The position numbers and the translations under genes were made by a program. From positions 29,519,368-29,583,367 of the forward strand of contig NC_072791.1 in assembly GCF_028583425.1 (NCBI RefSeq): a stretch of DNA of 64,000 bases. Direction: 5' to 3'. This document shows, in pieces, positions 20,306-32,912 of this stretch. The notes below the pieces were generated by a model, which was not told the origin of the DNA, did no database searches, and saw only the letters and a program-made list of their open reading frames with translations. The stretch is from Eublepharis macularius. Its lineage: Eukaryota > Chordata > Lepidosauria > Squamata > Eublepharidae. Position 1 is the first letter of the stretch. Every line of letters starts with the position of its first letter.

Positions 20306-20957
20306 ATACATGTATATAAAAATGCAAGGTACATTTTTAATGCATTTAATTTGTTTAATATGTCTCCGTTGTGAGTTCATCCGCAACTAATAAAGGACAG
20401 GCTATTTCAGGGGAAACAAATGATCTTTGGTGTAAGAGGTTGTTCAAGGCATCCAGAGTCTATTTTCATCTGCTGGAGTATTAGGAAGAGGGAATATCAA
20501 GGACTCACAGGATAGCCAACCACTTCCTAGCCTCCTCTCTATTTATAGGAATTAATTTTTTTGCTTAATTCCTATGTATAATACATCACTTCTCTTAACT
20601 TTCCATGAATTCTCCATGATTACAGAGTGCTTAAGCCACACTGATTTCCCATAACAGTCAGTCTGGAAAAATTTTAATGCCTCAAGCATTGTAATAACAT
20701 TTTTTTAAAAGATAGGACTTCTAAAATATTAATATGACTTTTCGTTATCCTTTCACACTTTCTCTTTTCACCTTTTGCTTTTTCATGTCCTCAGATGTTC
20801 TCTCCTTCAGTGTCTTTGTGCCAATCTCCCCCCCCATCAACTCGCCCACGCAGTGATTCATGCTTGGTGAGAGTCCTGTGTTTTCTTAGCTTTACACTCA
20901 AATAATGATTCTGTCATTACTCTTTTGTGTTTTTATTTTTAAATCAGCTGCAACAAG

Positions 20958-21109
20958 TAGGGTTGCCTACAGCCTGGAGGGAAAAAAAACCCTGTCCCTT
21001 TAATAGAGGCTTAATGGAAAGTTATTTCCAGGGGAGGTTATTTATCTCCATGCCATGAAAAGCTTAGCTGACCATTTCTACATATTAAGCCTTCATTAAC
21101 TCTTAACTC
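20958..21109 (+). mobile_element. Small inverted-repeat element, left piece (L1 inserted)
   Basis: Starts GGTTGCCTACAGCCTGGAGG. It shares GTTATTTCCAGG and CCATGCCATGAAAAGCTT with copies at 23254-23413, 23428-23610 (reverse) and 53158-53327. The matching right end is at 22862-22908, on the far side of an L1. Confidence 0.7.
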
Positions 21110-22861
21110 TTTAGAATTTAAATTTATTTTATATGCAGGTGATCTTTTATTATTTATTTCAGAACCTCAGTCTTCCATTCCCATATTGATGAGCTTGATT
21201 AATAACTTTGGTGATTTGTCTGGTTCTTCAATTAATAGGACAAAATTAGAGTTGATCCCACTGAGAGACAATGAATCACGGAATGTATTTGCTGGTGGAC
21301 AGTTTCGATGTGTCCAAATGTCATTACTTATCTTAGAATATTGTTTCCTAGAGATATTAAGTATATGATTATGATAAACTTTAACAAGTTGATTGCTCAT
21401 ATAGCCTTGGATTTGATGGCAACTCTAAACTTTTTATTAGGGGGCAAAGTGAATACAGTCAAAATGAAAATTATACCTAGAATGATATATGTCTTGAGTG
21501 CAAGTCCTTTTCAAAACCTTGTACATATAGTAATATAATTTTTTCCCCAGAAATTTATGTGGCATTCATCACTGCCTTGGATTTCTTTAAAGAGGATGTA
21601 GCTTTCAATTAATGAAAGAGGATTTGGTTTTCCTGATCCTAGTTTATATCATTAGGCATATTTATTAACTTGTACAGATTATTCAGGTCTCCTCGCAATG
21701 GAATTATCCATTTGGGGCTCTCTTGAAGGGTTCTTTTTTTGGAGCCGCTTTTTAAATGGAATGCATTAGGGTCTACTTATGTTAAAATGGATTCTGTTCC
21801 TACTGCAATTTCTGCAGTAAGAGAAGTATGGCACATAATATCACAACAATATTGACCTGACTCATTCTCACATGCTAAACTAACATTATGGGCCAATCCA
21901 GATTTTAACATTGGGAGGAAATCCTTTCTATGGAAGGCTTAGACAGACAAGGATTTTTACTCTGGATCAATTGACAGGTTATGATAATGAGTTTTCATCA
22001 TTTTCTCAGCTGGTCTAGAATTATCTGTCAATTTTTGCTGAATGGCAATATTTACAACTGCAGCATTCGTTGGTATTATACGGCCCTTCAGGTTTGACAT
22101 TTCAGAATCTTCCCCACTTCTGGAAACTCTCATTGAAACAACACAGAAAATGAAACCTACAATATTTGTTTATAAATACTTGGTGTTGTTGATTAATAGA
22201 TATGATATGCAGAGTCTCAAACATTAATGGAATAGTTAGTTAGATCATCCAATTCTGCCTAAGCAATAGGACATGGCTTTAAGCCTTATACCTGTAGTGT
22301 CTATGGATCTTTAACTGCAACTTATTCAGTAAAAATTATATTTAGGGTATATTAGATACCACAGCATCTTTTTAGTAAAGGATTAAATACAATGTCCAAC
22401 TGTTAACGTTGTACCTTACAAAATGTGTTTCTAAATCATATGCTTTGGACATGTTCTGTTATTTGGTCCTTTTGCAAGCAGGGAAGTCATTACTCGTATT
22501 AATTTTTTTATTGGAATACTCATTTATTTTTGAGGATGTTTATGTAATTTTAAACTATTTGCCTGTCTTATGGAACCCAATAGTCAACAGCAATGGACCC
22601 TCTGTGTCCTTACAGTCACTAAAAAAGTGATACTACAGCACTGGAAAGACAGAAGCCCACTTCCCAAAATCCATTGGATTGAGGACATTATAAATTTATC
22701 AACATTTGAATATATTGCATATAGACAATTGCATACAGACTTATTTTTAGATATCTGGAGACCTTTTATAGAAGCTTATGCACACAGTTGCCACCATTGG
22801 GGAAGGGAGGTTTTCTTTCTTCCTTTCCTTTTCATTTTGCACAAATAAATACAAAAAAAAA
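21110..22861 (+). mobile_element. L1-like LINE, 3' half, degraded
   Basis: Translated pieces in order: LMSLINNFGDLSGSSIN (L1 ORF2 linker), GGKVNTVKMKIIPRMIYVL (the L1 'INTVKMNILPR' block), and near the end VILQHWKDRSPLPKIHWIEDI...FEYIAYRQLH...WRPFIEAY (L1 ORF2 C-terminus). It ends in an A-rich tail at about 22845-22861. Multiple frame breaks; no longer coding. Confidence 0.8.
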
Positions 22862-22908
22862 TTAAGGGATGGGATTTTTTTTTCTCCAGGCCGGTTAGCA
22901 AACCTAGC
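22862..22908 (+). mobile_element. Small inverted-repeat element, right end
   Basis: AAGGGATGGGATTTTTTTTTCTCCAGGCCGGTTAGCAAACC mirrors the left end at 20958. Confidence 0.65.
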
Positions 22909-23253
22909 AGTAAGAGGCTTTTCAGATAATTTCAGCTGTTGTTGAAAATGGTGTTAACTGAGTTAAATGGTTGACCAAGGGCTGATGATGAGTGAGAAAC
23001 ATCAACCTATCACCTTTTAAATTACATGTTTATTTCTGTTCCATCAATCAAATATCTGCCTATACATTTCTGTGACTTTTTCCTAATGCCTCAGAACTCT
23101 ACAGCAATTTAGTTAATGAGATAATGCCTTTCTCCTTTTTAAAAAAAGCATTTAAAGTCAATTACACTGAGCCGCTGTATCTCTTCAATCAGGAGGGGAC
23201 AGGGCTAGAACCCCACCCTTCACACACTGCCGAGCATCCTTCTAACCCACACT

Positions 23254-23413
23254 GGCAAGGGAGGCTTTCCAACTTCCTGGAGACAAAACTTCCTGTCTCT
23301 TTAACAGAAATGCCATGGGATGTTAGTCACCCCCATGCCATGAAAAGCTTCTGCTTCCCACACATTAAGTTTCTATTAAATGAGCGGGCCATTTTTTCCA
23401 CGCCCGTTGGCAT
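23254..23413 (+). mobile_element. Small inverted-repeat element, second copy
   Basis: CTTTCCAACTTCCTGGAG, TGTCTCTTTAACAG, CCATGCCATGAAAAGCTT, CACACATTAAG, ending near CACGCCCGTTGGC. Same family as 20958 and 53158. Confidence 0.6.
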
Positions 23414-23427
23414 TTGTTGGCATGAGT

Positions 23428-23610
23428 GTTGCCAACAGCCTGTAGTGAGAAAAAAGATGTTGTGTCCTTTTAAACAGGTGCTTAATGTGTTGAAATGAAC
23501 AGCTAAAGCTTTCCTCAGCATGGAGATAAACATCACCTGGAAAATAAGAACCCATAATGCCTTTGTTAAAGAGACAAGATTTTTTTCCTTCAGGCTAGTT
23601 GCAAGCAATT
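23428..23610 (-). mobile_element. Small inverted-repeat element, third copy
   Basis: Starts GTTGCCAACAGCCTG and ends CAGGCTAGTTGCAAGC. The core (CTTAATGTGTTG, GCATGGAGATAAACATCACC) is in reverse orientation. It lies 15 bp from the second copy, head to tail reversed. Confidence 0.65.
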
Positions 23611-23612
23611 CT

Positions 23613-24535
23613 ACTCCCAAGGCCAGAAATAATAGGGGTATCTGACACATGTTTGTATTAGGAAGGCAACAGGTTGGCAAAAGGGTGGATAGATGCATGT
23701 GGAAGAAAAAGTGGGGGAATCAGCAATGACTAGAACAGATGAGACAGCCTCAGCAGTGTTAGGAGTGAAATGCTATTTTCCCAACACATTTTGGGTTTTT
23801 TAAAAAACCTTTCTTCAAAGATGACTCTTTTCAATTCGTTATGTACCAATGTACAATGCAAATTGATCTTCAGTATGACTGAAATCATCTGTATTTCTCG
23901 AAATTACAATCTCTTGCTTCTATGAAAGTCTGGCTCAGATACATCCAAATTCCCAGTGGGGTAAAGTACCATAGCTAAAAGATGTCCTTAAAATTCCAGA
24001 TCTATTAATACAGTTTGACCAAATGTTTTTAACATGTATAGATTTGGCTAGTAGGCAGAGGAAGAGGTAGAACAGAAGGGGTAGAAAAAATTGTACAGCT
24101 TGAGAAAAAAAGAAGGAAGACAGAAAGGTACATTTAATAGTTCCGGACACAGGCAACCTAGTTCAGATTTTTACTTTCAGTCAGCAATTATCGAAGACCT
24201 TATCTCATTTATATGGTAATATCTTTCTCTTGTCAGCTCCAGAAACAGAGCTAGCAAACTAAGCGAAGTTGGCTTCTCTGACAGCCCCCCCTTTGAGTGT
24301 TCTGGCTGGCTGAAAAGCCACCATCGGTGGGTGTAGGAGCCTTGATAGGCTGATTCTCTCCCAAAAGCACCAATTAGACTTGCCAATGAGCCAAGCTGAG
24401 TGATGCTGTGAGGTGAATAATAAACTGTGGCATCTATTGCAGAAATGGTTTTGACTTAACTCTTTATAGCTTCCTGCTGGCTAAGCTCAAAAAACATCTT
24501 GTGAAAGATTAAGCTGCCAGGGTTCAGTTCAGTAG
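23613..24535. other. No gene seen
   Basis: No frame, RNA or named repeat is supported here. Confidence 0.35.
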
Positions 24536-24537
24536 GT

Positions 24538-24950
24538 TGGATCCAAGCATCTTTTCCACTAAAGAAAAAGAGAGGAGGAGTCCCCTTTGACCATCCAAAA
24601 AAGGCTATGATCCTGAGATCATGGGATTTTCATGAACAAATATATGGAGCTGTTCCTCCAAGTCTTTTTGCACCCCAGATTCTTTGGCCTTCAGATGCCA
24701 GAAGTTCAGAGGAAATCCATCCAGTTTGATACTGAAGCTGGGTCTCTCAGAGCGGAACCACAAGTGACACCTGACACAGGTTGGACACTTGTCAGCTTCC
24801 CTCAAGTTTTGATGGGAAATGTAGGCGGCCTGGTCTTGCAGCTTGGCTCTCTGACTGCTGTCCAATGGACTTTTCAACTGTCACTTGTCCAACATTCCGC
24901 CAAGCTGCCTACATTCCCCATCAATGTCAGTTAAAGGCAATGTGATTCTG
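24538..24950. repeat. Unnamed repeat with internal inverted segments
   Basis: GATGGGAAATGTAGGC near 24810 and its inverse GCCTACATTCCCCATC near 24905 form an imperfect fold-back. The left edge (GGATCCAAGCATCTTTTCC) matches 14258-14300. Ends and family unclear. Confidence 0.4.
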
Positions 24951-25239
24951 ATGACATCTGAGAACTGAGGACACACCAAGTTTACTACAGCTCTCTGTTG
25001 CCTCTTGTAGTTTGCAGGGCCCTTTCTGATCTGAGCTTGGGAAAGTTCACTGATCTCTGTCTCTGATTAACCATTTGACGGGTGATGGCTAAGCTTTTAA
25101 AATCCTTGCCTTACTCCCATGAATCAAAGTGCTGACAAAATCATAGGCATAAAACCCATCCTACCTGTGGGAAATCTAGCCCCATAGATGGGTTTAACTT
25201 GAAGGATGCTCTTACAAAGAGCAGAATGGAGGCATGTGT

Positions 25240-25345
25240 ATGTTTTGTTTTTATCTTGCCTTTTCTCCAAGAAGCTTCGGGCGACATACATAGCCCCTTA
25301 CTCTATCCTGGGAGACAGTGATGGGCCCAAGATCACCAAACTTCT
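25240..25345 (-). mobile_element. tRNA-SINE 3' end fragment
   Basis: TTTTATCTTGCCTTTTCTCCAAGAAGCTTCGGGCGACATACATAG is the reversed 3' body of the SINE family seen at 12983. Confidence 0.5.
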
Positions 25346-25374
25346 CCATGCAAAGCAGATGTTCTGTTATTGAG

Positions 25375-25610
25375 TCAAGCCCTCACTGCTATAAGCCTGA
25401 ACACATGAAGTTGCCTTATACTAAGTCCAACCGCCGATCTATCAAGATCAGTTTTGTCTACTGTAATGGGCAGTGGCTTTCCAAAATCTCAGGTAGAGGT
25501 CTTTCACATCCACTTCTATCTCATTCTTTTAACCTTCGGTGTCGGGGATTGAGCCAGGGACCTTCTACACGCAAAGAAGATGCTCTACCATGGAGTCATG
25601 CCCCTTCCCT
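25375..25610 (-). mobile_element. tRNA-derived SINE (second family)
   Basis: Reversed copy: GAAGTTGCCTTATACTAAGTC, AGGTAGAGGTCTTTCACATCC, then the tRNA-like head with GGTTCAATCCC-like B box reversed (GGGATTGAGCCAGGG). Confidence 0.75.
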
Positions 25611-26104
25611 AAATTCTAAGCCAATGCTGTAACAACTTCACTCTTCTGGCTCTCTCAATCCAGCTACCATCTGATGGATAATTGCAAAAAATTGTATACC
25701 TTGGAAACCCAGAGACCTTCACCTCCAGGGATAGTCCAGTCACCTCAGATTAATTAAACTAAGCATGTGGGCATTGGATGTGGTTTCAATATGGAAGCTG
25801 TGGGAGAAGCAGGTAGCCAAATAGAGAGGCATTCACCCTCAATACAATGGACACCAGATAGGTAAATCTGCACACAATATGAGTTAATGCAAAGTGACAT
25901 TGCTTACAGAGGGACGGTTTTTATGTCTGTATGAGTTGCCATTTCTGCATGGCAGCTTCCCCAGCTACTCAGGGGATCATACCCTCCGCACGGCAGCATA
26001 TTCTTCAATATTTCCCAACTTAGAATAAGAGCACCAAAGATCACAACCAACTCATCCCTCCAGATACACACCAGAAGCATTTTCTCTGCCTCTTAACCAC
26101 AGAT

Positions 26105-26131
26105 GGTGTGTGTGTGTGTGTGTGTGTGTAT
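26105..26131 (+). repeat. (GT)n microsatellite
   Basis: Pure GT run. The flanks 25620-26740 hold no gene I can support. Confidence 0.95.
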
Positions 26132-26744
26132 ACACTGGCACATGCTGTGCCAATAAGCTAACTGTATCTGTCACATTTTTAAATCACAATGAATCTGGTT
26201 ATACTTATTATAAAACAATCTGTCATTTTCCAGCATCTGAATAGGAATCACCCACCACCATCATCCAGAAATTTAACTTCTCGAAGTGGGCCTGACTCAG
26301 GAATGGCAATTCTAACAAAAAATACATTCAGTAAAGACTTCTCAAAATGCCAGAATTGGGAGAAAATGAAGAGAGTGATTTGGCAGGGGTGATTTCTGGA
26401 AAATAGGGTCAATTGGAGCATATATAGCTGTTAGGGTCTTTAACCATGGGTACATTGAGGTCACAGATGTACCAACAGCCTGAGCTGTAGCCCCCACACA
26501 TTCTTAGAAGGAAATGGGCCTTCTTGGACCTAAGCAGCTTTAAGGGCTCGTCGTTATCTTGCAATTTCCACACCACACTGGGACTGATTCATTTTCTGAC
26601 AGCAGAACTGCACCCCCACGTGCTGCACAGAAATCCCCTCTCTTGAGTTTTCAGAGAACTGAAGAGGACTTTGTGGAAGGGAAGGTATCTTGTTTGGAGT
26701 TTTTTATTTGTAGTCCATCTTATAGGTTGCAGGTTGCAGAATTT

Positions 26745-27030
26745 TGAAAACAAACAGAAATCAAATACAGATCTGAAAAAAATGCTGAAACAGAACATCA
26801 GCAATTTGACATGACATAATAGATGACAATAAGGAAGCAGAATCGGATATAGAACTAACCAAAACTGAAGCAAAACATGAGCAATTACATATTAAATGAG
26901 GCAGATATTATCCAGTAGGAGTAAACTTACAGCAATAGGCAGTACGCAGTGGTATATAGACTACAATCCCTGTCCCTTTACCAAAGCATCTCTTTAATGC
27001 CATTTCCTTTCAATAAAGACCTATTTTCAC
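26745..27030 (-). mobile_element. L2-like LINE 3' UTR fragment
   Basis: Shares GCTGAAACAGAACAT, TATTATCCAGTAGGAG and CAGCAATAGGCAGTACGCAGT-type words with 16034-16400 and 61385-61680. Confidence 0.6.
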
Positions 27031-27603
27031 CACAATGAGGTTCTTGCATGTAATACTTTCACCCACGTCACTGAATGTCTGCCATTTACTTCCATGGAGA
27101 AGGATTTAAGGTTGGATCTCATAGACCGATTCCTCCCACGGTAGCACTGTCCTTCAGTGCAAAGAGCCTTCTGCAGACCAAAGGCTCTTGCAGAAGGAAG
27201 AGTGCCTTGTGCCAGAGGAAAGTGCTATTGTTATTGGAATGGATCCTTAGGATCCAAGCCTATGTACAGAACGTGGGAGCAACAAGTCTATGAGTGTAAA
27301 ACTACCCACTGCCCTAATAGTAGATGGCCATGGGCACACAGCCACTGTTAGGACCCTCACACAAGTATCGGCCGAGTGTCTGTGAGGCAGTTCAGACACT
27401 GAACTGATTAAAGAGTAACAAAAGCTTTATTAATAGAACTAACGAACTGGATAGGAAAGAGAAGAAATAAGTCTGGCTGCCTTGATAATTAAGAAAGTTC
27501 TAGAGAGTTCTGGAAAGAAGGAGATGACCCTGAAAGTAGCATTCTGCAGACAGACCAGATGAAAACCTCTCATTAGAAAGAAGGTTTTCCCTCTACAGTT
27601 CCA

Positions 27604-27690
27604 TGGCACGTTGAAGACCAACACGATTTTCAGGGTAGAAGCTTTCGAGAATGAAAGCTCTCGTTGTCAGATACCAGTCCCTTCATCCCT
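27604..27690 (-). mobile_element. Penelope-like element tail with hammerhead-like motif
   Basis: Minus strand: GGUAU, CUGACAA, GAGA/UCUC stem II, GAAA, AGCU, U, CUACC, then CCTGAAAATCGTGTTGGTCTTCAACGTGCC. Stem I here is GGUAU/(A)UACC, not the GCAU/AUGC of the 3588 family. The core has an insertion, so it is worn. Confidence 0.65.
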
Positions 27691-27699
27691 GTGCAGCCC

Positions 27700-28390
27700 C
27701 TGTCTAACTAGAGCTTGCTGCCCCCTGCAGGATCATCTTCTCATCTTCTTTGTACACGAGACATTGCAACTCCAATAACAAGTCTGTTATCCCCACAACT
27801 GACAGACTGGCAGACGTTTGACTTGTTTTGCATGAAAGGGAGAAGTATTCAGTAAGGAAATTCAGTAATTTCAATAACTGCCTCATAGTACAATTCAAAC
27901 CATAATTCAAACCAAAAAGTCACTCTGCTTTTCCGGTTGCTGGCTGTTTTGCCGAGGTGCAGTTATCATTCACATTTCTGTTCCCCCCTCCGCCCAATTG
28001 CTTGGCAGACCTTCTTTGCAGTTCCTTTACTGTTCAATAATGAGAAACGTAGTTTGAAAGGAGTAATTATTGCAAGCAGTTTGATGCATTGCAGTATTGC
28101 TCTCCATATTATTATTTTGCTCCTTTCTTGGAAATCATCAAGCAAAGCTGTCAGGCCCACAAAACACGTAATGTGCCAGTCAACATCTCCTTGGTTCAGA
28201 CCTTCATATATGATTTTGTAAAAAAAAAAAAAATCATTGACATGTGGGTCATCTAGAAGAAGTGCTTTTTTCTAAACAAAATCAAATTTCCAGTTATGTT
28301 GTTTTTTCATTAGAGACCTTCTGAACTGTATTTAAAACTGCAGCTGGGATTCAAACAGTCCTACGTAGAAGTCCCTTCCGGGCATGCAAA
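27700..28390. other. No gene seen
   Basis: No supported feature. Confidence 0.35.
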
Positions 28391-28395
28391 GGGGA

Positions 28396-28600
28396 AGAGT
28401 GTCGTCATCGTCGTCGTCGACATCATCACCATCATCATCATCACATTTGATTTATATACCGCCTTTCAGGACATTTTGATGCCCACTCAGAGCAGTTCAC
28501 AAAGTATGTCATTATTATCCCCACAACAAAACACCCTGTGAGGTGGGTGGGGCTGAGAGAGCTCCTAGAAGCTGTGACTGACCCATGAAACAGAAAGAGG
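28396..28600 (-). mobile_element. Sauria-type SINE, head missing
   Basis: Reversed 3' part: an ATC/GTC trinucleotide tail (28396-28443), ATTTGATTTATATACCGCC, TTTCAGGACA, CACTCAGAGC, then CCTGTGAGGTGGGTGGGGCTGAGAGAGCT. It stops before the tRNA-like head. Confidence 0.8.
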
Positions 28601-28604
28601 AGAA

Positions 28605-31020
28605 AAGCTGCTGTGTAACCGTCAAAGGAGGGATAAGAAAGTGGATACAGCAGTGCTGGAGAGGAGGCAGAGAGCTACTTTCAGTTCCTTGGAGAGTGTC
28701 TGGTCATTCCCGAATGACCTTCTGCACACATGGATGTAAAAGGTCAACTGTGTTAAAAAGCAAATACATTCTATATGGTAGATATCCTGTGATCTTCATG
28801 CCATTACAACTTACAGGGACTCCTGATTGACAGAAATGCTACTGAAATGCACAAGAGTGGAAAGGATAACTTGAGGTGGATTTTCTGCCATCCCAAACAA
28901 AGAGGAGTTAAGAAAAGGAAGCTTAAATAAATGGGACAGTATTAATCAAAAATACAAGATCCCAGCAATGAGAAGAAAATGCCAATTACAGCAAACAGGT
29001 AATAAGACATCACTGGGAATCTGTAACGGAGTGAAGTTCTTGGCACTGGTACTGCTAGAACCCCAAACTGCAAAGCCAATTGAACATATTTCAATCTTTG
29101 CGATGACAGTTTCTTAAAAGCAAGCAGGAATCCCAAAATCCAAAGCAATTGAGAGGATAGTAGAGATGTCAGAGAAGCACAAAGGTATGTCTGTTTCTAA
29201 TAGTTCTATATAACCAGAGTGTTCACAAGGGGAGAGTTGTTGATTGTAGATGCTACCAAATGTATCATGGAGAGAATGAGAACAAAAGAACCCATCCCAC
29301 CTGTCCCTGGGGCATTGAGATGCTATTGTTACCCTAAGTAAACAATGAGTGTGTCTCCAGAAACAATCTAGTTAGATTCTGGATGTGTCCTCTCATATCA
29401 AACACTGAAGCTCTTGGTGGTTATTTTTGTAAGATATGTTCCTGCTGCCACAGATTTTCAGTGCTAATTGCATACTAATTTATCTAATGCATCACAATCA
29501 TGGTTTAAAGTAATTTTCAGTGTAATCCCATGCAGAGTTGTTCCAGTCTGTACGTATTGAAATCAACGGGCTGCGACTGGACCGGAGCAACTCCTAATTG
29601 TATTGCTATGAGAATGGCATGAATTCTTATTCCCTCTTTGCTTAATATCTTCTAAATATGTTCATAGGGGCCATATCATTTGTCTTCTTGGCCCACCTAT
29701 ACTGGCTCCCAATCTGCTTCTGGGAGGGGTTTAACCCTTTTGTTCCCTTTAATTTTCTCCCTGGGGGGGGAAGCCTCTGCCATGTTGCCTTTATCCCTGT
29801 CAGGGGGGAAAGTATGGTTATGAGTACGGTTAAGTTAAAGGTGTACTGGAGTGGTTTCTTCCAGGAAGAAAATACCAGATGTGGAAAAGGTTAAAGCCCC
29901 CCCCCTCCCCACCGCTATCCCTTTGCTTGATAAAACAATCTTGGGGGCTGCATATGCAAAAGGAAAGGAAAGTCCTTTAATAAACATAGAAGAAAGGGCG
30001 ATATATAGATGAGCCTTCAAATGCTGTGTGTGCAGTGAGGGCCAAACCGGCTCTTTGCTTCCAACTCTAATTGGTCACTCACCATATTCCTATGAGTATG
30101 TGCAGTAACTTACTGCCCCCTCCACAGCTCCTTGCAATATACAAAAAATCCTATCACAAGGATGTGTGTTATGCTAATCAAAAGCTTTAAATGTGCAGGT
30201 ACGTGGAATGTTTCTTACCTGATGTCTGTGGATTCCACTAAACAAATACTAGATGACAGCGGCAGAAAACGAGGCAGTGTTCCAAGCACCCCTCCTGCCT
30301 TTGTGAGGAGCAGTCGCCTGTTTCATTGCACCGTGTTCCGCCCACGTTACTACCTGAGAATGCTGATGCCAACCTGCTCGGGCACCACACAACAGCCTTG
30401 CTTTGTTTTCAGCATTAACCCCCCACTCGGGGAATTTGCCACTGGGTAAGCTGAACTGTCATTCTTCAAAGGACTTTGGTTGTGTAATCAGTCCAGGGGA
30501 ATCATTAAAGGGAAGACGATGAAAACAAACTTTAAATGAGATACTAAATGAAGGGAAAGGAAAGAAGTCATCAAAATGTCAAGGTTAATGTTTTCATAAA
30601 GCTAACCAGGGGAATGGCAAGAAAATAGGAGCCGTGGAGCTCAAAGACTTCTAAAACTTTTCAAGTATCGACACAAAACTTTACCATAGAGAGCTGATAA
30701 AAAACAACTCTCTGGTTTTTCTGCTAGGCTTTACTCTCCAAACTGTAGGCATTGTGACAGGAAGGAACCATTTTAAAGGTAATGATAGGTGATAAGGATC
30801 TCTTGGATTGTAGTTAGTGTGAAACTAATCCAGGGGAAAGCGCTATGTAGACTCCCCGGGAATGGTATCCTTCTTTTACTCCCAAAAGAAGAGAGAACTG
30901 TAAAAGGACAATGGAGAAGGACTCAAAGGCTGTCTTGTTGGATTGGGGAAAAAGTTGCAAACAGCTCGACTGGTCCATGCAAAATCCAGGACAAAAACCA
31001 AAATCCATGTAATATTGTTA
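28605..31020. other. No gene seen; weak repeat traces
   Basis: 29720-29910 has an inverted pair of GGGGTTTAACCCTTTT-like words flanking about 160 bp, possibly a very worn inverted-repeat element. The rest shows nothing I can name. Confidence 0.3.
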
Positions 31021-31024
31021 GGGC

Positions 31025-31135
31025 TAACATCTGGCCTGATGAAGAGTTCTGTTGATCTTGAAAGCTTGCACAATGTTTTGTGTACATTTGATTGGCCCTA
31101 ATAAAAATTTTACACAGGGTCATTTTGTTGTTGAA
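31025..31135 (+). mobile_element. Penelope-like element tail (third subfamily) with hammerhead-like motif
   Basis: GGC-CUGAUGA-AGAGUU..AUCUU-GAAA-GCUU-GCAC, then AATGTTTTGTGTACATTTG and CCTAATAAAAATTTTACACAG. Core bases CUGAUGA and GAAA are intact (31036-31042 and 31060-31063). Stem I is (G)GC/GC(A)C. Confidence 0.6.
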
Positions 31136-31239
31136 TTTGAACTTAGGACTCTCCAACCCTACATGACACTGATCCCTAACCATCAGTCTCCTGCCCCTGT
31201 CCTTTCCTTCTCAACATTAGTGTAGATTTTACTCTAACA

Positions 31240-31490
31240 GGTGTTGCTGGTAGCTCTAGAACCAGAATCTGCCAACTTCCAGGTGAGACATGGAATTGTC
31301 CCAGAATTACAACTGATCTCCAGACTACAGAGATCAGTACTTCTGGAGACAACGGCTGCCTCAAAGGGCAAACTCTATGGCATCACCTCCCCACTAGACT
31401 TTCTCCTCTTCCCAGACGTCACCCTCCCCAGGCACTGCCCACAGATCTCCAGGAATTTCCCCAGCTGGATTTGGCCACTCTAAATCAGGA
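31240..31490 (+). repeat. Interspersed repeat, GGTTGCCAACCTCCAGG family
   Basis: CTGCCAACTTCCAGGTGAGAC, AATTACAACTGATCTCCAGACTACAGAGATCAGT, AACTCTATGGCAT, ending AATCTCCAGGAATTT-like. Relatively complete copy. Confidence 0.7.
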
Positions 31491-31494
31491 GAGC

Positions 31495-32395
31495 AGGGCT
31501 ACTACACCTTTAGGAGCTGCATAGATGCAGGAATAGCTGCATACAGCTTTTCCTGCCATTAAAGAACACAGTCCTCCTTTGCTTCTTTTCAACCTAATTC
31601 TTCAGTCCAAGGTTGGATCTTCACTGTGTGTGGCTTTCTTAAGAGACGGGAATGTTCCTAGCACGATTCCCAGTCCTCAATTAAGACCAAAAACCTTCCT
31701 CCGACCCCAGTTATATTTAAAGATGAAAGGACAATTACAGTCAAGGAAAACAAGCCTGCACTCAGTAAGAGGCTACTTTTGGGAGCCCACTCAGGGCCAA
31801 ACTAGACATGACATTTTCCCTGGGTTCAGCTTCATGTTCTCTGACTTGAATCAGAGGTATATCCATACTTGCACATTTCCTTCAGTATTCCGTGTGTCTT
31901 GCCTGTCCACGTGATCACCTAAGTGTTTGACCATACATCCTCATGTTCTTCTGCCGACGAGAGAGACCGAATTCTAGAGCATCCCAGGTAATTTTTTTCC
32001 CTCTTGTTGTTCCCCTACAGTTTGTAATTTAAACCACTTGGTGGCATACATAGTTCTATCTTAATATTTTACTGAATGTTCCTTCTGGTGTTAACACATT
32101 CTGCCCTGTCACAAGTAACACTGAAGGAAAGAAAGATTAAATCAGCATTATATATTATTTGCATAAATGATGTATATTGTACATATAAATTGCACATAAA
32201 AACTCTACAGCAGGAATACAGGATGGCAACAAATCTTCAAACGTAATGGTGAAAAGTACAAAAAAAATGGAAACCATGACAAAAATATAAACAAATAGGA
32301 TGGAAGTGAAATCAGGAACTTTTACTCATCCCTGTGCCAGAGTGGAATAATGGGGGGGAAGCACTGGGATCACAGACCTATACAGTCATTCTCTT
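31495..32395. other. No gene seen
   Basis: No supported feature. Confidence 0.35.
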
Positions 32396-32397
32396 TT

Positions 32398-32620
32398 AAG
32401 GTTGCCAACACTGTGTTGGGCAATTCCTGGATATTTTGGTTATGGAAAGGAAAAAGAAAAAATGGAGGAGAGAAGTGGGACCTCAGCAGGGTATAATGCC
32501 ATAGAGTCCACCCTCCACAGCCACCATATTCTCCAGGGGAGCTAAGCTCTGTAGTCAGGAGATCAGTTATAACGCAAGGAGCTCTTCAGGCCTCATCTGG
32601 AGGTTGGCAACCCTATGCCC
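32398..32620 (-). repeat. Interspersed repeat, GGTTGCCAACCTCCAGG family
   Basis: Reverse copy: begins GGTTGCCAACACTG and ends CATCTGGAGGTTGGCAACCC, with AGGGTATAATGCCATAGAGTCC inside. The same GGTTGCC word at both ends gives it inverted termini. Confidence 0.7.
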
Positions 32621-32912
32621 CTTTCCAAATTATTTTAAAAACAATAGCTTGACTCCTAGGGAACATGTGTGGGAATGCACACAGAAAGGATTCTTTTCTC
32701 CCCATGAGATATCTAAAATGTTGACCAAAACATTGGTTGCATGGACCAAATCTGCCCTGGAGACTATAATGAAGAGGATAGGGTGATTTTCACTAGTTCT
32801 GGTGGCTTTAAAAGCAATTAAGCAAATTCCGTAGGCAACTAATAGCAATGGCTATTAGTCACAGAGACTTCATTCTGATAGACCCTCTGAATACTAGTGC
32901 AGGGGTCAGGAG

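Noticed and set aside
28396-28443. A CRISPR-like or regulatory array of short repeats
   Set aside because: It is the trinucleotide tail of a SINE in a vertebrate genome.
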